Positions 36,591 to 45,730 of a DNA stretch of 64,000 nt are shown here, one piece after another. Below the pieces are notes generated by a model. It saw only the letters and a program-made list of their open reading frames with translations. It was not told the origin of the DNA and did not search any database. Both the position numbers and the translations under genes were made by a program. The DNA is from Clostridia bacterium (GTDB lineage Bacteria > Bacillota > Clostridia > TANB77 > CAG-508). The stretch lies in assembly GCA_017533795.1 (NCBI GenBank), contig JAFWIH010000003.1, forward strand, positions 1 through 64,000. Direction: 5' to 3'. How positions within the stretch are numbered: position 1 is the stretch's first letter; each line of letters starts with the position of its first letter.

Positions 36591-37127
36591 ATGTTTGAAA
36601 ACATAACGAAATTTTTCAAAAAAATTACAAAAAAGCAAAATAGTACCTCAAATTCTAAAGATACTGCTAAAGAAAGACTACATTTAGTACTTATGCAAGA
36701 TAGGGCAAATGTATCTGCAGACTTTTTAGATTTAATGAGGCAAGAAATTATAGATGTAATAAAAAAATATATAGAAGTTGATGAAAGTGCAATAGATGTT
36801 AGACTTACAAACAAAGAGAACGAAGATGGAACAAATGGTGCTCCTGCTTTGTATGCAAATATTCCTATAATAAATATTAAAGAGGAGGCAAAAAAGGAAG
36901 AAGGAAAAATTGCTAAGGAACGAAAAGAAAATGAAAAGGCCAATAAGGATGAGAAAATAGTTGCAAAAGAGAATATTGAACCAAGTAATGAGGATCCAGA
37001 AGCAGAAGCTAAAGAAGATACTAAAAAAGAAGAAAATGATGAGTCTGAAATTAAAATAGATAATAGTGAGCAAACAACAAGTGAAGATTTAATAGAAGAA
37101 CAAAAAGATACAGATAAGACAGCTTAG
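36591..37127 (+). CDS. minE: MinE with an unusual acidic C-terminal extension
   Basis: A 178-residue protein whose first ~85 residues are standard MinE: membrane-binding MFENITKFFKKI, the MinD-contacting segment KERLHLVLMQDRA, and the topological-specificity domain (LMRQEIIDVIKKYIEVDES, DVRL). MinE stimulates MinD ATPase and drives pole-to-pole or patterned MinD release. The remaining ~85 residues are a low-complexity Glu/Lys/Asp-rich tail with no family match. Typical MinE is about 85-95 residues. TTGGAGGGCGAATA precedes the ATG. The gene is in an operon with minD. Confidence 0.88.
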   Translation: MFENITKFFKKITKKQNSTSNSKDTAKERLHLVLMQDRANVSADFLDLMRQEIIDVIKKYIEVDESAIDVRLTNKENEDGTNGAPALYANIPIINIKEEAKKEEGKIAKERKENEKANKDEKIVAKENIEPSNEDPEAEAKEDTKKEENDESEIKIDNSEQTTSEDLIEEQKDTDKTA

Positions 37128-37152
37128 TAATTAATAATTAGGAGTTTCATAA

Positions 37153-38127
37153 ATGTTTTTACATAAACTTAATATTGGCAATGTTGAACTAAAAAATAAT
37201 GTAATATTAGCTCCAATGGCAGGTATATCAGACCTGCCTTTTCGTGTTATATGTGAAAAATTTGGTCCGGGTTTAACTTGTACAGAAATGGTAAGCAGTA
37301 AGGCTTTATACCATGATTCATACAAAACTAAGAAGATGATGAATGTAGAAAATGAAAAAAGACCTATAAGCATTCAAATTTTTGGCAGTGATATTGAAAC
37401 AATGGGATTTGCTGCAAAAGAGGTAAGCAATTTTGCGGACATTTTAGATATTAATATGGGGTGCCCTGCTCCAAAGATTGTTAAAAATGGTGAGGGAAGT
37501 CGTCTTTTACTTGATTTAGATAAATGCAGAGAAATAATTAGAGCGGTTGTACAAAATTCCAAAGTTCCTGTAACGGTAAAAATGAGAAAAGGTTGGGATA
37601 ATGAACATATAGTTGCAGTAGAGCTTGCTAAAATAGCAGAAGAAGAGGGCGCTAAAGCAGTAATAGTACATGGCCGTACAAGAGATGAATATTATAGTGG
37701 AAAAGTCGATAAAGACATTATAAAAGAAGTAAAAGAAGTGGTAAATATTCCTGTGATTGCAAGTGGAGATGTAGTAGATGAGCAAACTGCAATTCAAATG
37801 TTTGAATACACAGGATGTGATGGTATAATGATTGGTAGAGGCGCAATTGGTAATCCTTGGATTTTTAGCCAAATTATTCATATTTTAAAAACTGGTGAAT
37901 ACTTAGACAGACCATCAAATATGGATAAACTGGAAATAATTAAAGAACATTACAATTTAGCTGTAGAAAAAAAAGGAGAGGATGTTGCCGTTAAAGAAAT
38001 GAGGAAGTATTTAGCTTATTATACTAAAAATTTAAAAAACTCTAGTGAGTTTAGAAATAGGGTAAATAAATTAGAAAGTAAAAATGATGTAATACAAGCA
38101 TTAAATGAATATTTTACTAATTTATAA
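37153..38127 (+). CDS. dusB: tRNA-dihydrouridine synthase, DusB-like
   Basis: A 324-residue FMN enzyme reducing uridines in the tRNA D-loop. The TIM barrel starts LAPMAGISDLPFRVICEKFG; the catalytic cysteine is in DINMGCPAPKI; VTVKMRKGWD, VHGRTRDEYYSGK, and GRGAIGNPWIF are the FMN and tRNA contact motifs of the DusB/YhfG group. The C-terminal helical bundle (from about 245) completes the family length. TTAGGAGTTTC precedes the ATG. The gene lies 25 bp after minE, so read-through from minDE is likely. Confidence 0.94.
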   Translation: MFLHKLNIGNVELKNNVILAPMAGISDLPFRVICEKFGPGLTCTEMVSSKALYHDSYKTKKMMNVENEKRPISIQIFGSDIETMGFAAKEVSNFADILDINMGCPAPKIVKNGEGSRLLLDLDKCREIIRAVVQNSKVPVTVKMRKGWDNEHIVAVELAKIAEEEGAKAVIVHGRTRDEYYSGKVDKDIIKEVKEVVNIPVIASGDVVDEQTAIQMFEYTGCDGIMIGRGAIGNPWIFSQIIHILKTGEYLDRPSNMDKLEIIKEHYNLAVEKKGEDVAVKEMRKYLAYYTKNLKNSSEFRNRVNKLESKNDVIQALNEYFTNL

Positions 38128-38134
38128 CATTTTT

Positions 38135-38169
38135 AACTCCTTTAATTAATAAATTTAATTAAAGGAGTT
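38135..38169 (+). promoter_or_regulatory. Hairpin sequestering the ribosome site of the GerS-like gene
   Basis: A perfect 14-bp stem (38135-38148 with 38156-38169) with a 7-nt loop. Its 3' arm contains AAAGGAG, the ribosome site of the next gene. No T tract follows, so it is more likely to control translation than transcription. Confidence 0.7.
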
Positions 38170-38178
38170 GAATTGTAT

Positions 38179-38799
38179 ATGAGAAAACCAATTTTGTTGT
38201 TTTTACTAATGATAGTTTTAGTTTGTATAATTATAGTTATATTTTTTAACAAAAACATGTCTAAAGTTTTTAAAAATGGTAACAATATGAGTAGCCAAGA
38301 AATTGTAGATTATGTTTTAAATATTAGTTCTTATAAAGCAAATATATCGGTAGAAATTAATAGTAACAAAAATTCTAATAAATATATTTTAAATCAAGAA
38401 TACATATCACCAAACACAAATAAACAAGAAGTTATAGAACCTAGTAATATTTCGGGAGTTAAACTGACGAGAGACGAAAATGGACTAACAGTTGAAAATA
38501 CAAGACTAGACTTATCTACTATATATGAAAATTATGATTATATTGCAGATAATTGTTTGGATCTAAGTTGCTTTATTAATGATTATAAAACTTCAAACAA
38601 ATCAACTTGTGAGGAAAAAGATAATCAGGTAATAATGAAAACAGAATCAAATAATGAAAATATTTATACAAAAAGTAAAAAATTATATATAGATAAAGAA
38701 AGTTTAAAACCAGTAAGATTAGAAATAAAAGATAATAACAAAAAGACTACAGTAAACATATTATATAATGAGGTAGAGGTAATTGAGCAGAATCAATAG
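38179..38799 (+). CDS. GerS-like membrane-anchored protein
   Basis: A 206-residue protein with a long N-terminal hydrophobic helix (ILLFLLMIVLVCIIIVIFF) and a beta-rich extracytoplasmic domain (EIVDYVLNISSYKANISVEINSNKN, NKYILNQEYISPN, LTVENTRLDLSTIY, LEIKDNNKKTTVNILYNEVEV). This is the LolA-like pattern of the GerS-related family of Clostridia. C. difficile GerS is a lipoprotein needed for CwlD activity. The cysteine here (VLVCII) sits in a poor lipobox, so it may be anchored by the helix. ATG at 38179 is chosen; TTG at 38173 is possible. The family call is tentative. Confidence 0.6.
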   Translation: MRKPILLFLLMIVLVCIIIVIFFNKNMSKVFKNGNNMSSQEIVDYVLNISSYKANISVEINSNKNSNKYILNQEYISPNTNKQEVIEPSNISGVKLTRDENGLTVENTRLDLSTIYENYDYIADNCLDLSCFINDYKTSNKSTCEEKDNQVIMKTESNNENIYTKSKKLYIDKESLKPVRLEIKDNNKKTTVNILYNEVEVIEQNQ

Positions 38800-38870
38800 T
38801 TTCTACTTAAACTAATATTTAATTTACAAATTAAAGGGCTTTAAATATGCTAATATTAGGAGTGAATAAA

Positions 38871-39218
38871 ATGGTAGTCAAAAGAGGAGATATGTTTTAT
38901 GCTGATTTAAGTCCAGTAGTTGGTTCTGAACAAGGCGGAATAAGACCAGTTTTAATAATACAGAATAATCTTGGAAATAAATATAGTCCAACTGTTATAG
39001 CAGCAGCAATTACATCACAGACAAATAAAAATAAACTTCCAACACATATAGAACTTGGAGAAAATACAAGTGGTCTAAAAAGTAATTCTGTTGTGTTAAC
39101 AGAACAAATCAGAACAATTGACAAGAGTAGACTGAAAGAAAAAATAGGACATATTGATGATAGTAAGATAATAAATCAGGTTAATAATGCATTAGGTGTA
39201 AGTTTTGGATTAGAATAA
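38871..39218 (+). CDS. MazF/EndoA-type endoribonuclease toxin without visible antitoxin
   Basis: A 115-residue PemK/MazF protein that cuts mRNA at short sequences. It shows the family hallmarks [43 protein letters not shown] and [14 protein letters not shown]. It is closest in form to Bacillus EndoA (NdoA). ATG at 38871 is used because TAGGAGTG precedes it; an in-frame ATG at 38847 lacks a ribosome site. The usual small antitoxin gene (NdoAI, often after alr) is absent: only 71 bp separate it from the GerS-like gene and no short open frame fits. It may be controlled by an antitoxin encoded elsewhere. Confidence 0.9.
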   Translation: MVVKRGDMFYADLSPVVGSEQGGIRPVLIIQNNLGNKYSPTVIAAAITSQTNKNKLPTHIELGENTSGLKSNSVVLTEQIRTIDKSRLKEKIGHIDDSKIINQVNNALGVSFGLE

Positions 39219-39227
39219 TAAATAAGT

Positions 39228-39301
39228 TTATTCCAACCAAAGGGGACGGGTTCGTTCGACAAGTTTTTTGTCAACGAACCCGTCCCCTTTGGTTGGAATA
39301 A
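39228..39301. repeat. GGGACG palindrome (REP-like), copy B
   Basis: The outer 29-bp arms are perfect (39228-39256 with 39273-39301), and an inner GACAA/TTGTC pairing follows a small bulge. The core is CAAAGGGGACGGG with CGACAA. It lies between the convergent mazF and HD-GYP genes, ending four bases from the HD-GYP stop. Confidence 0.85.
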
Positions 39302-39305
39302 CTGG

Positions 39306-40262
39306 TTAAACTTTTAATTTTTTTATTACTTTTATTTCATCCCATAGATGCTCTATTTCTTTTTTTCTAAAATCATATGCATCTTGTAATTCGTTATAAA
39401 CCTGATCAACATTTTCTAAAGTTTCGCCTTGTTGCAAAAGCATTTTAATTCCTTCTAAATAGTAGTTTTTATCTTTTTCTTTTTTTGAATTATTCATTTT
39501 TGTTTTATATTTTTCAATTTCTGTTAATCTTTTTAGCTCAGACTTTATATAATCTAAATACTCTTGCTTACCAGATATTTCATACTCTATATCATTTATA
39601 ACTACCTTTATAAGACATTTAACTACTTTTGGGTTATTTTTTCCAAGTTTTGCATTATTTGCAATTTCATTTAAAGCATCTGATGGGTTAATAGGTTTAC
39701 GAGGATGTGCATTTTCTATTAGTATTTTTAGTGTGTCAGAAATACCAATATGAGATTTATATTGACGTTTGCTAACTATAGCATCATATTCATCAGCTAC
39801 TCTAATGATTTGTGCTTCATAAGGAATATCATTTTTCTTAAGTCCTTGAGGATAGCCTGATCCATCAAGAGCTTCATGATGATAATAAGGACCTGCAGCG
39901 TAAGGTCGTAATTTTAGATCTTTCATACACATTTCGTAACCTATAGTTGTATGTGTTTTCATAATTTCGTATTCTTCATCTGTAAGCTTACCTGGTTTTT
40001 GTAAAATTGAAGGTGGAATAAATTGCTTACCTATATCATGTAAATAAGCACAAATTGTACAATATGCTGTAAAATCTTTAGGCAAATGCAAATATTCACA
40101 AAGCCTACAAGTAATACTTGCAACATTTTCACAATGCTTTCTTGTAAAAACATCTAAACTATCTAGCATATTCAATTGATATTGCATGCTTTTATCTAAG
40201 TTATATGATTTTAGACTCGTTTTATCATAGAAATCAAATTCAGGATTTTTTGAAAAACTCAT
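39306..40262 (-). CDS. HD-GYP domain protein, probable c-di-GMP phosphodiesterase
   Basis: A 318-residue protein. Residues ~30-200 form an HD-GYP domain: AYLHDIGK with H75/D76, HTTIGYEM, and HHEALDGSGYPQG at 128-140, the GYP signature of enzymes that hydrolyse cyclic-di-GMP. The C-terminal ~110 residues are charged helix (LTEIEKYKTKMNNSKKEKDKNYYLEG) without a known domain. No sensor domain precedes HD-GYP. TGGAGTAAATACT gives the ribosome site, and a good promoter lies at 40295-40323. With the GGDEF protein at 24258 it points to cyclic dinucleotide signalling. Confidence 0.88.
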   Translation of the reverse strand: MSFSKNPEFDFYDKTSLKSYNLDKSMQYQLNMLDSLDVFTRKHCENVASITCRLCEYLHLPKDFTAYCTICAYLHDIGKQFIPPSILQKPGKLTDEEYEIMKTHTTIGYEMCMKDLKLRPYAAGPYYHHEALDGSGYPQGLKKNDIPYEAQIIRVADEYDAIVSKRQYKSHIGISDTLKILIENAHPRKPINPSDALNEIANNAKLGKNNPKVVKCLIKVVINDIEYEISGKQEYLDYIKSELKRLTEIEKYKTKMNNSKKEKDKNYYLEGIKMLLQQGETLENVDQVYNELQDAYDFRKKEIEHLWDEIKVIKKLKV

Positions 40263-40294
40263 AGTATTTACTCCAATCTTTTTACTTCGATTTT

Positions 40295-40323
40295 ATAATA
40301 GCACTAAATGAAAAATAGTTCAA
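40295..40323 (-). promoter_or_regulatory. Promoter of the HD-GYP gene
   Basis: On the minus strand, TTGAAC and TATTAT with 17-bp spacing, about 32 bp before the start codon. Confidence 0.6.
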
Positions 40324-40395
40324 GTGAAAAATAATTTAATAAATATTTATGTATAATTGACTAACCTTGAATACTTAAGCGTAATACTATAATAC

Positions 40396-40424
40396 TTGAC
40401 AATACTAAAACTTATGTGTAAAAT
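40396..40424 (+). promoter_or_regulatory. Strong sigma-A promoter of the pseudopilin-like gene
   Basis: TTGACA and TAAAAT with exactly 17-bp spacing, 39 bp before the ATG at 40463. Confidence 0.8.
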
Positions 40425-40462
40425 GGGTATGAACAAAAGAAAAGGAGAACGGAGGAAAACGA

Positions 40463-41674
40463 ATGAAAAAGCAAAATGGAATTTCATTAATAGCCTTAGT
40501 AATTACAATAATAGTTTTACTCATTTTGGTTGGAATAACAATTACAAGCTTAACGGGAGAAAATGGAATATTAAGTAGAGCATCAGAAGGAAGGGAAAAA
40601 TCAAAAAGAGCAGATTTAATAGAAAGAGTGAGAGTAGAAGCACTAGAGGAACAAGTAGAAAATAAAAACATGAATGTAAGTAATACAAAATTACAAGAGA
40701 TATTAGAAAAATACTTTACAAATGCAACAACAGCAGATTTAACTAAAATGGACACATTATTAACAGCAAAAAGTGAATATGGAGGATTTGAAGATATAAC
40801 ACTTGGAGAATTGTTAACTGGTAAAGTAGAAGAAAAGACATCATTGAAAGTAGGAAATACAGATTTAAGTACAGTAGAAAATTTAAGTACACTATATGGA
40901 CAAACAACAAATTATAAATCAATAAGCCACCCAAATATAGATTGGCAATTATTTTATGATGATGACGATAATTATTATGTAATAGCAAGTGACTATGTGC
41001 CAAATGTTGAGCTTCCTTGTAATGGTAATACAGTAAATGGAGTAACATATGGTACAACAGATTTGGTAAAATCAACAAGTACAACAAATCAACATGCAAC
41101 ATATTGTGCGAGATTCTGTAGTAACAGTAGTTATAATAACGGTGTTCTAACAACAGGAACTATATATAACAACGGTTCATCATCAACAGCAATAACCAAT
41201 AACTCATTATCAAGCACATATTTACAATGGGCAAGTAAAAATTCTAGTAGTACAAATTACAACATATGCGCAGTAGCATATATGATGGATACAAATAAAT
41301 GGCAATCATTTGCAGATGGAGTAAGTGAAGCAAAAGCAATGGGAGGACCAACAATAGAAATGTTGTCACTTTCATGGAATGCAGTATCTGAACATACTAC
41401 TAAAATGACAAGTTATACAACATTAACAAATGCTAATTCTAATACAAAAGGGTACATAGTAAATAGCCCAGAAAAAGATGCTAATTTTTTTGGAACATCA
41501 ACAAATATGTGGCTTTTAAATGATGATACAAAAGCATGGGGCTACTGGCTAATCGCTCCAGGATCTAGCTATGCTTACTATGTGAGATTTATGTTCTATG
41601 ATGGCAGAATTAGTAATAATGCAGTATATAATGGTGACTACGGTTTCCGACCACTAGTTGCAATTCCAAAATAA
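40463..41674 (+). CDS. Pseudopilin-like N-terminus fused to a secreted variable-looking domain
   Basis: A 403-residue protein. The N-terminus KKQNGISLIALVITIIVLL is a type IV prepilin/pseudopilin leader: basic, Gly, then a ~20-residue hydrophobic helix. The usual Glu at +5 after the Gly is Ala here. A charged helix (REKSKRADLIERVRVEALEEQ) follows, then a Ser/Thr/Asn-rich region and a C-terminal domain with aromatic motifs (WLIAPGSSYAYYVRFMF, YNGDYGFRPLVAIPK) resembling C-type-lectin-like ends of clostridial surface proteins (DUF6273-like). GGAGG is seven bases before the ATG, behind a consensus promoter, so expression may be high. No pilus assembly genes are in the window. The function is unknown. 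Confidence 0.75.
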   Translation: MKKQNGISLIALVITIIVLLILVGITITSLTGENGILSRASEGREKSKRADLIERVRVEALEEQVENKNMNVSNTKLQEILEKYFTNATTADLTKMDTLLTAKSEYGGFEDITLGELLTGKVEEKTSLKVGNTDLSTVENLSTLYGQTTNYKSISHPNIDWQLFYDDDDNYYVIASDYVPNVELPCNGNTVNGVTYGTTDLVKSTSTTNQHATYCARFCSNSSYNNGVLTTGTIYNNGSSSTAITNNSLSSTYLQWASKNSSSTNYNICAVAYMMDTNKWQSFADGVSEAKAMGGPTIEMLSLSWNAVSEHTTKMTSYTTLTNANSNTKGYIVNSPEKDANFFGTSTNMWLLNDDTKAWGYWLIAPGSSYAYYVRFMFYDGRISNNAVYNGDYGFRPLVAIPK

Positions 41675-41680
41675 AAGATA

Positions 41681-41709
41681 AAACAAGCATAAATTTTATG
41701 CTTGTTTTT
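41681..41709 (+). terminator. Terminator of the pseudopilin-like gene
   Basis: AAACAAGCATAA pairs with TTATGCTTGTTT across a very short loop and is followed by T. The distance to the stop codon is about 7 bp. Confidence 0.85.
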
Positions 41710-41745
41710 GCATGCGAAAATTATTACAAAATTATTACAAAAACG

Positions 41746-41775
41746 TTGACAAGTCTACGGAATAAGTGATATAAT
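41746..41775 (+). promoter_or_regulatory. Promoter of rpoB-rpoC
   Basis: TTGACA and TATAAT with 18-bp spacing, both perfect consensus boxes. Confidence 0.8.
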
Positions 41776-41782
41776 AGATTAG

Positions 41783-41960
41783 CAATTTAAGTTCAATTAA
41801 CAATTTAGAAGAAGAGGAATTAAATTTAATCTAAAATAGATAGAAGGTTTTTGTAAGAGCAGACAAAAACAAGAAGTTTATGGAGGGTTATATTTAAGAA
41901 GGACTTCTTTTAATATATTTTATTTTTTCTGCTTAATATCTTTAAATGGAGTGATTTATT
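41783..41960 (+). promoter_or_regulatory. Structured 5' leader of rpoB
   Basis: About 180 nt of untranslated leader. It holds a stem GTTTTTGT/ACAAAAAC (41847-41854 with 41863-41870), directly followed by AAGAAGT/ACTTCTT (41871-41877 with 41903-41909) and a T-rich tract to about 41930. This could be an attenuator. No ribosomal protein genes precede rpoB here, so the usual L10-L12 leader does not apply. Confidence 0.4.
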
Positions 41961-44900
41961 TTGTTAAAGGAAATCAAGTACGAAAAAACTTCTCGTAAAG
42001 ACTTTGCAAAAGTTGGTGACTTTATAGAAATGCCAAACTTAATCAAAGTACAAAGAGATTCTTATGACTGGTTTGTTGAAGAAGGATTAGGAGAAGTTTT
42101 AAAAGACATTTCACCTATTATTGATTATTCTGGCAATTTAGTTCTTGAGTTTTTCGATTATTACATGGAAGACAAAACAAAATACTCTTTAGAAGAAGCT
42201 AAAGAGAGGGACGCAACTTACTCAACACGTTTACACGTAAAAGTAAGGCTTATTAATCGTGAAACTGGAGAAATAAAAGAGCAAGAAATCTATTTAGGTG
42301 ATTTTCCACTTATGACAGATAGTGGAACATTTGTAATCAATGGTGCAGAAAGAGTTGTAGTAAGTCAGCTTGTTCGTTCACCAGGATGTTATTATGCACA
42401 AGAATTTGATAGCAAAACAGGTAAGAGAACATTTACATCAACTGTAATGCCACTTCGTGGTGCTTGGATAGAGTACGAAACAGATGGCAATGATGTATTT
42501 TATGTTCGTGTTGATAGAACAAGAAAATTACCGGTTACATCATTATTACGTGCGATAGGAATTACTACAGATGATCAAATGAGAGAACTATTTGGTGAAG
42601 AAGAACTTTTAGAAACAACAATTAGCAAAGACACAGTTAAAGATCAAGATGAAGCTTTAATTGAAATTTACAAAAAATTAAGACCAGGAGAACTTCCAAC
42701 TGTTGATGCTGCAAGAAACTTATTTAATAGTTTATTCTTTGATAACAGAAGATATGACTTAGCTAAAGTTGGTAGATATAAATTCAATAAAAAGTTAAGT
42801 TTAGCAAATAGAATAACAGGTCAAGTAGCTGCATCAGATGTTGTAGATAATGAAACTGGAGAAGTATTTGTAGCAGCAGGAGAAGTTATCTCAGAAGATG
42901 TTGCATGGGATATCCAAAACTCTGGTATAAATATTGTTGATGTTTTAATTAATGATGTAAAAGTAAGAGTAATAGGTAATGGAACTGTAAACATTTATAA
43001 AGCACTACCAAATGTTGACCTTAAAAAAGTACACTTTAAAGAAGAAGTAAATTACGAAGTATTAAAAAGTATTATAGAAAATACAGCTGAAAAAGATTTA
43101 GTAAAAGTATTAAATGAAAGAGAAAGTGAGCTTATACCAAAGCATATTACAACAGAAGATATGATAGCATCTATAAGCTATGTGTTTAACTTAGCTCATG
43201 GACTTGGAGTAATAGATGATATTGACCACTTAGCTAACCGTAGAATTAGATGCGTGGGAGAACTTCTACAGAATCAATTTAGAATTGGTTTAACAAGACT
43301 AGAGAGAGTTGTTCGTGAAAGAATGACAATACAAGACTTAGATGTTATAACACCACAAACATTAATTAATACAAAACCTATAACATCTTCAATAAGGGAA
43401 TTCTTCGGAAGTTCACAACTTTCACAATTCATGGATCAAACAAACCCTCTTTCTGAATTAACACATAAAAGAAGAATTTCAGCATTAGGACCTGGAGGGC
43501 TATCTCGTGAAAGAGCAGGATTTGAGGTTCGTGACGTTCATTATACACACTATGGTAGATTATGCCCAATAGAATCACCAGAAGGACCAAACATTGGATT
43601 AATATCAGCACTTTCATCATTTGCAAGTATAAACAGTTATGGCTTTATAGAAACACCATATAGAAAAATAGATCCAAAAACACATAAAGCAACAGATGAA
43701 GTTGAATATATGAGTGCAGATGTTGAAGACAATTACATAATTGCACAAGCATCAGAGCCTATGGACAAAAATGGCAAATTTATTCATGACAGAATTAGAG
43801 TTAGATATAAAAATGAAATTATAGAAGTTGAAAAAGATAAAGTACAATATGTTGACGTGTCACCAAAACAGCTAGTTTCAGTAGCTGCAGCAATGATACC
43901 ATTCTTAGAACATGATGACGCAAAAAGAGCACTAATGGGAGCAAACATGCAACGTCAAGCAGTTCCACTAATGATTACAGAAGCACCTATAGTTGGAACA
44001 GGTATAGAATATAGAGCTGCAAAAGACTCTGGAATATTAGTTCTTGCTGAAGATGATGGTGTTATCGAAAAAGTTACAGGTGATGATATTACTGTAAATT
44101 ATAAAAAACTTGGAAAGAAAACACATCATTTACGTAAATTCAAAAGAACAAATGGTGGAACATGTATTAATCAAAGAGCTATAGTTGTAAAAGGTGAGAA
44201 AGTTAAAAAAGGCGAAGTTATTGCCGATGGACCATCTACTAAAAACGGTGAAATGTCACTTGGTAAAAATGTTCTTATAGCGTTCTCAACATGGGAAGGT
44301 TATAACTACGAAGATGCTATTTTAATAAGTGAAAGACTTGTTAAAGAAGATGTATTTACATCAATACATATAGAAGAATATGATTGTGAATGTCGTGATA
44401 CAAAATTAGGTGCAGAAGAAATTACAAGAGACATACCAAACATTGGTGATGATCAACTAAAAGACCTTGATGAAAATGGTATTATAAGAATTGGTGCAGA
44501 AGTAAGACCAGGAGATATCTTGGTTGGAAAAGTTACACCAAAAGGTGAAACAGAACTTACTGCGGAAGAAAGATTACTTCGTGCTATTTTTGGTGAAAAA
44601 GCAAGAGAAGTAAGAGACACTTCTTTAAGAGTACCTCATGGAGAAGCAGGAACTATAGTTGATGTTAAGATTTTTGATAGAGACAACTCAGACGAATTAG
44701 GACCTGGAGTAAATCAAGTTATAAGATGTTATATAGCAACAAAAAGAAAAGTATCAGTTGGAGATAAAATGGCAGGACGTCATGGTAACAAGGGTGTTAT
44801 TTCTAGAATACTACCTGCAGAAGATATGCCATTTATGCCTGATGGTACACCTGTAGATATTTTACTTAACCCACTTGGAGTTCCTTCACGTATGAACTTA

Positions 44901-45695
44901 GGGCAAGTTTTAGAGGTTCATCTAGGTGGAGCTGCTAGACTACTTGGATGGAAGGTATCTACGCCAGTATTTGATGGTGCAACTGAAGAAGAAATAGAAG
45001 AATTACTAAAAAAGGCAGGCTTAGATGAATCTGGTAAAACAATTTTATATGACGGAAGAACAGGAGATCCATTTGACAAACCAATTACAGTTGGAGTTAT
45101 GTATATGCTTAAACTTCATCATTTAGTTGATGATAAAATACATGCTCGTTCAACTGGACCATACTCATTAGTTACACAACAACCGCTAGGAGGTAAGGCT
45201 CAATTTGGTGGACAACGTTTTGGAGAAATGGAAGTGTGGGCACTAGAAGCATATGGTGCAGCATACACATTACAAGAAATACTTACAGTTAAGTCAGATG
45301 ACGTTGTTGGACGTGTTAAAACATATGAAGCAATTGTTAGAGGCGAAAATGTACCAGAACCTGGAGTTCCAGAAAGCTTTAAAGTGTTAGTAAAAGAACT
45401 TCAATCATTAGGATTGGATGTTAAACTATTCACAAAGGAAAATAAAGAACTTGAAATAAAAGAAGACATTGATGAGGGAATAGAGTACAATCCTGAAACT
45501 GACAAAAAGTTATTATCAGAAGATGAAGTTGCTGTTGAAGAGGAACTTGAAAATGGTTACATAGAGCAAGAAGCTGATGAAGACTATGTTATGGAAGATG
45601 ACGAAGAAGACTTCATAGAATCTGAAGAAAATGACATATATGGAAATGACTTAGCAGATGAAAATATTGAAAATGATGAAGATATCATAGATTAA
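41961..45695 (+). CDS. rpoB: RNA polymerase beta subunit
   Basis: A 1244-residue core subunit of RNA polymerase. It contains the rifampicin pocket motif [20 protein letters not shown] with the usual sensitive residues, [18 protein letters not shown], and the conserved C-terminal [18 protein letters not shown]. The start is TTG, preceded by TGGAGTG at proper spacing. The last ~80 residues are a strongly acidic tail ([17 protein letters not shown] onward), longer than in E. coli or B. subtilis alignments I know but common in Clostridia. rpoC follows after 35 bp. The upstream rplK-rplL cluster usual for rpoB is absent. Confidence 0.97.
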   Translation: MLKEIKYEKTSRKDFAKVGDFIEMPNLIKVQRDSYDWFVEEGLGEVLKDISPIIDYSGNLVLEFFDYYMEDKTKYSLEEAKERDATYSTRLHVKVRLINRETGEIKEQEIYLGDFPLMTDSGTFVINGAERVVVSQLVRSPGCYYAQEFDSKTGKRTFTSTVMPLRGAWIEYETDGNDVFYVRVDRTRKLPVTSLLRAIGITTDDQMRELFGEEELLETTISKDTVKDQDEALIEIYKKLRPGELPTVDAARNLFNSLFFDNRRYDLAKVGRYKFNKKLSLANRITGQVAASDVVDNETGEVFVAAGEVISEDVAWDIQNSGINIVDVLINDVKVRVIGNGTVNIYKALPNVDLKKVHFKEEVNYEVLKSIIENTAEKDLVKVLNERESELIPKHITTEDMIASISYVFNLAHGLGVIDDIDHLANRRIRCVGELLQNQFRIGLTRLERVVRERMTIQDLDVITPQTLINTKPITSSIREFFGSSQLSQFMDQTNPLSELTHKRRISALGPGGLSRERAGFEVRDVHYTHYGRLCPIESPEGPNIGLISALSSFASINSYGFIETPYRKIDPKTHKATDEVEYMSADVEDNYIIAQASEPMDKNGKFIHDRIRVRYKNEIIEVEKDKVQYVDVSPKQLVSVAAAMIPFLEHDDAKRALMGANMQRQAVPLMITEAPIVGTGIEYRAAKDSGILVLAEDDGVIEKVTGDDITVNYKKLGKKTHHLRKFKRTNGGTCINQRAIVVKGEKVKKGEVIADGPSTKNGEMSLGKNVLIAFSTWEGYNYEDAILISERLVKEDVFTSIHIEEYDCECRDTKLGAEEITRDIPNIGDDQLKDLDENGIIRIGAEVRPGDILVGKVTPKGETELTAEERLLRAIFGEKAREVRDTSLRVPHGEAGTIVDVKIFDRDNSDELGPGVNQVIRCYIATKRKVSVGDKMAGRHGNKGVISRILPAEDMPFMPDGTPVDILLNPLGVPSRMNLGQVLEVHLGGAARLLGWKVSTPVFDGATEEEIEELLKKAGLDESGKTILYDGRTGDPFDKPITVGVMYMLKLHHLVDDKIHARSTGPYSLVTQQPLGGKAQFGGQRFGEMEVWALEAYGAAYTLQEILTVKSDDVVGRVKTYEAIVRGENVPEPGVPESFKVLVKELQSLGLDVKLFTKENKELEIKEDIDEGIEYNPETDKKLLSEDEVAVEEELENGYIEQEADEDYVMEDDEEDFIESEENDIYGNDLADENIENDEDIID

Positions 45696-45730
45696 TATTT
45701 TATTAAAATGTAAGGGGGCCATCTATTAGA

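Noticed and set aside
40463..41674. Diversity-generating retroelement target
   Set aside because: The C-terminal domain looks lectin-like and ends GFRPLVAIPK, but there is no reverse transcriptase or template repeat in the window.
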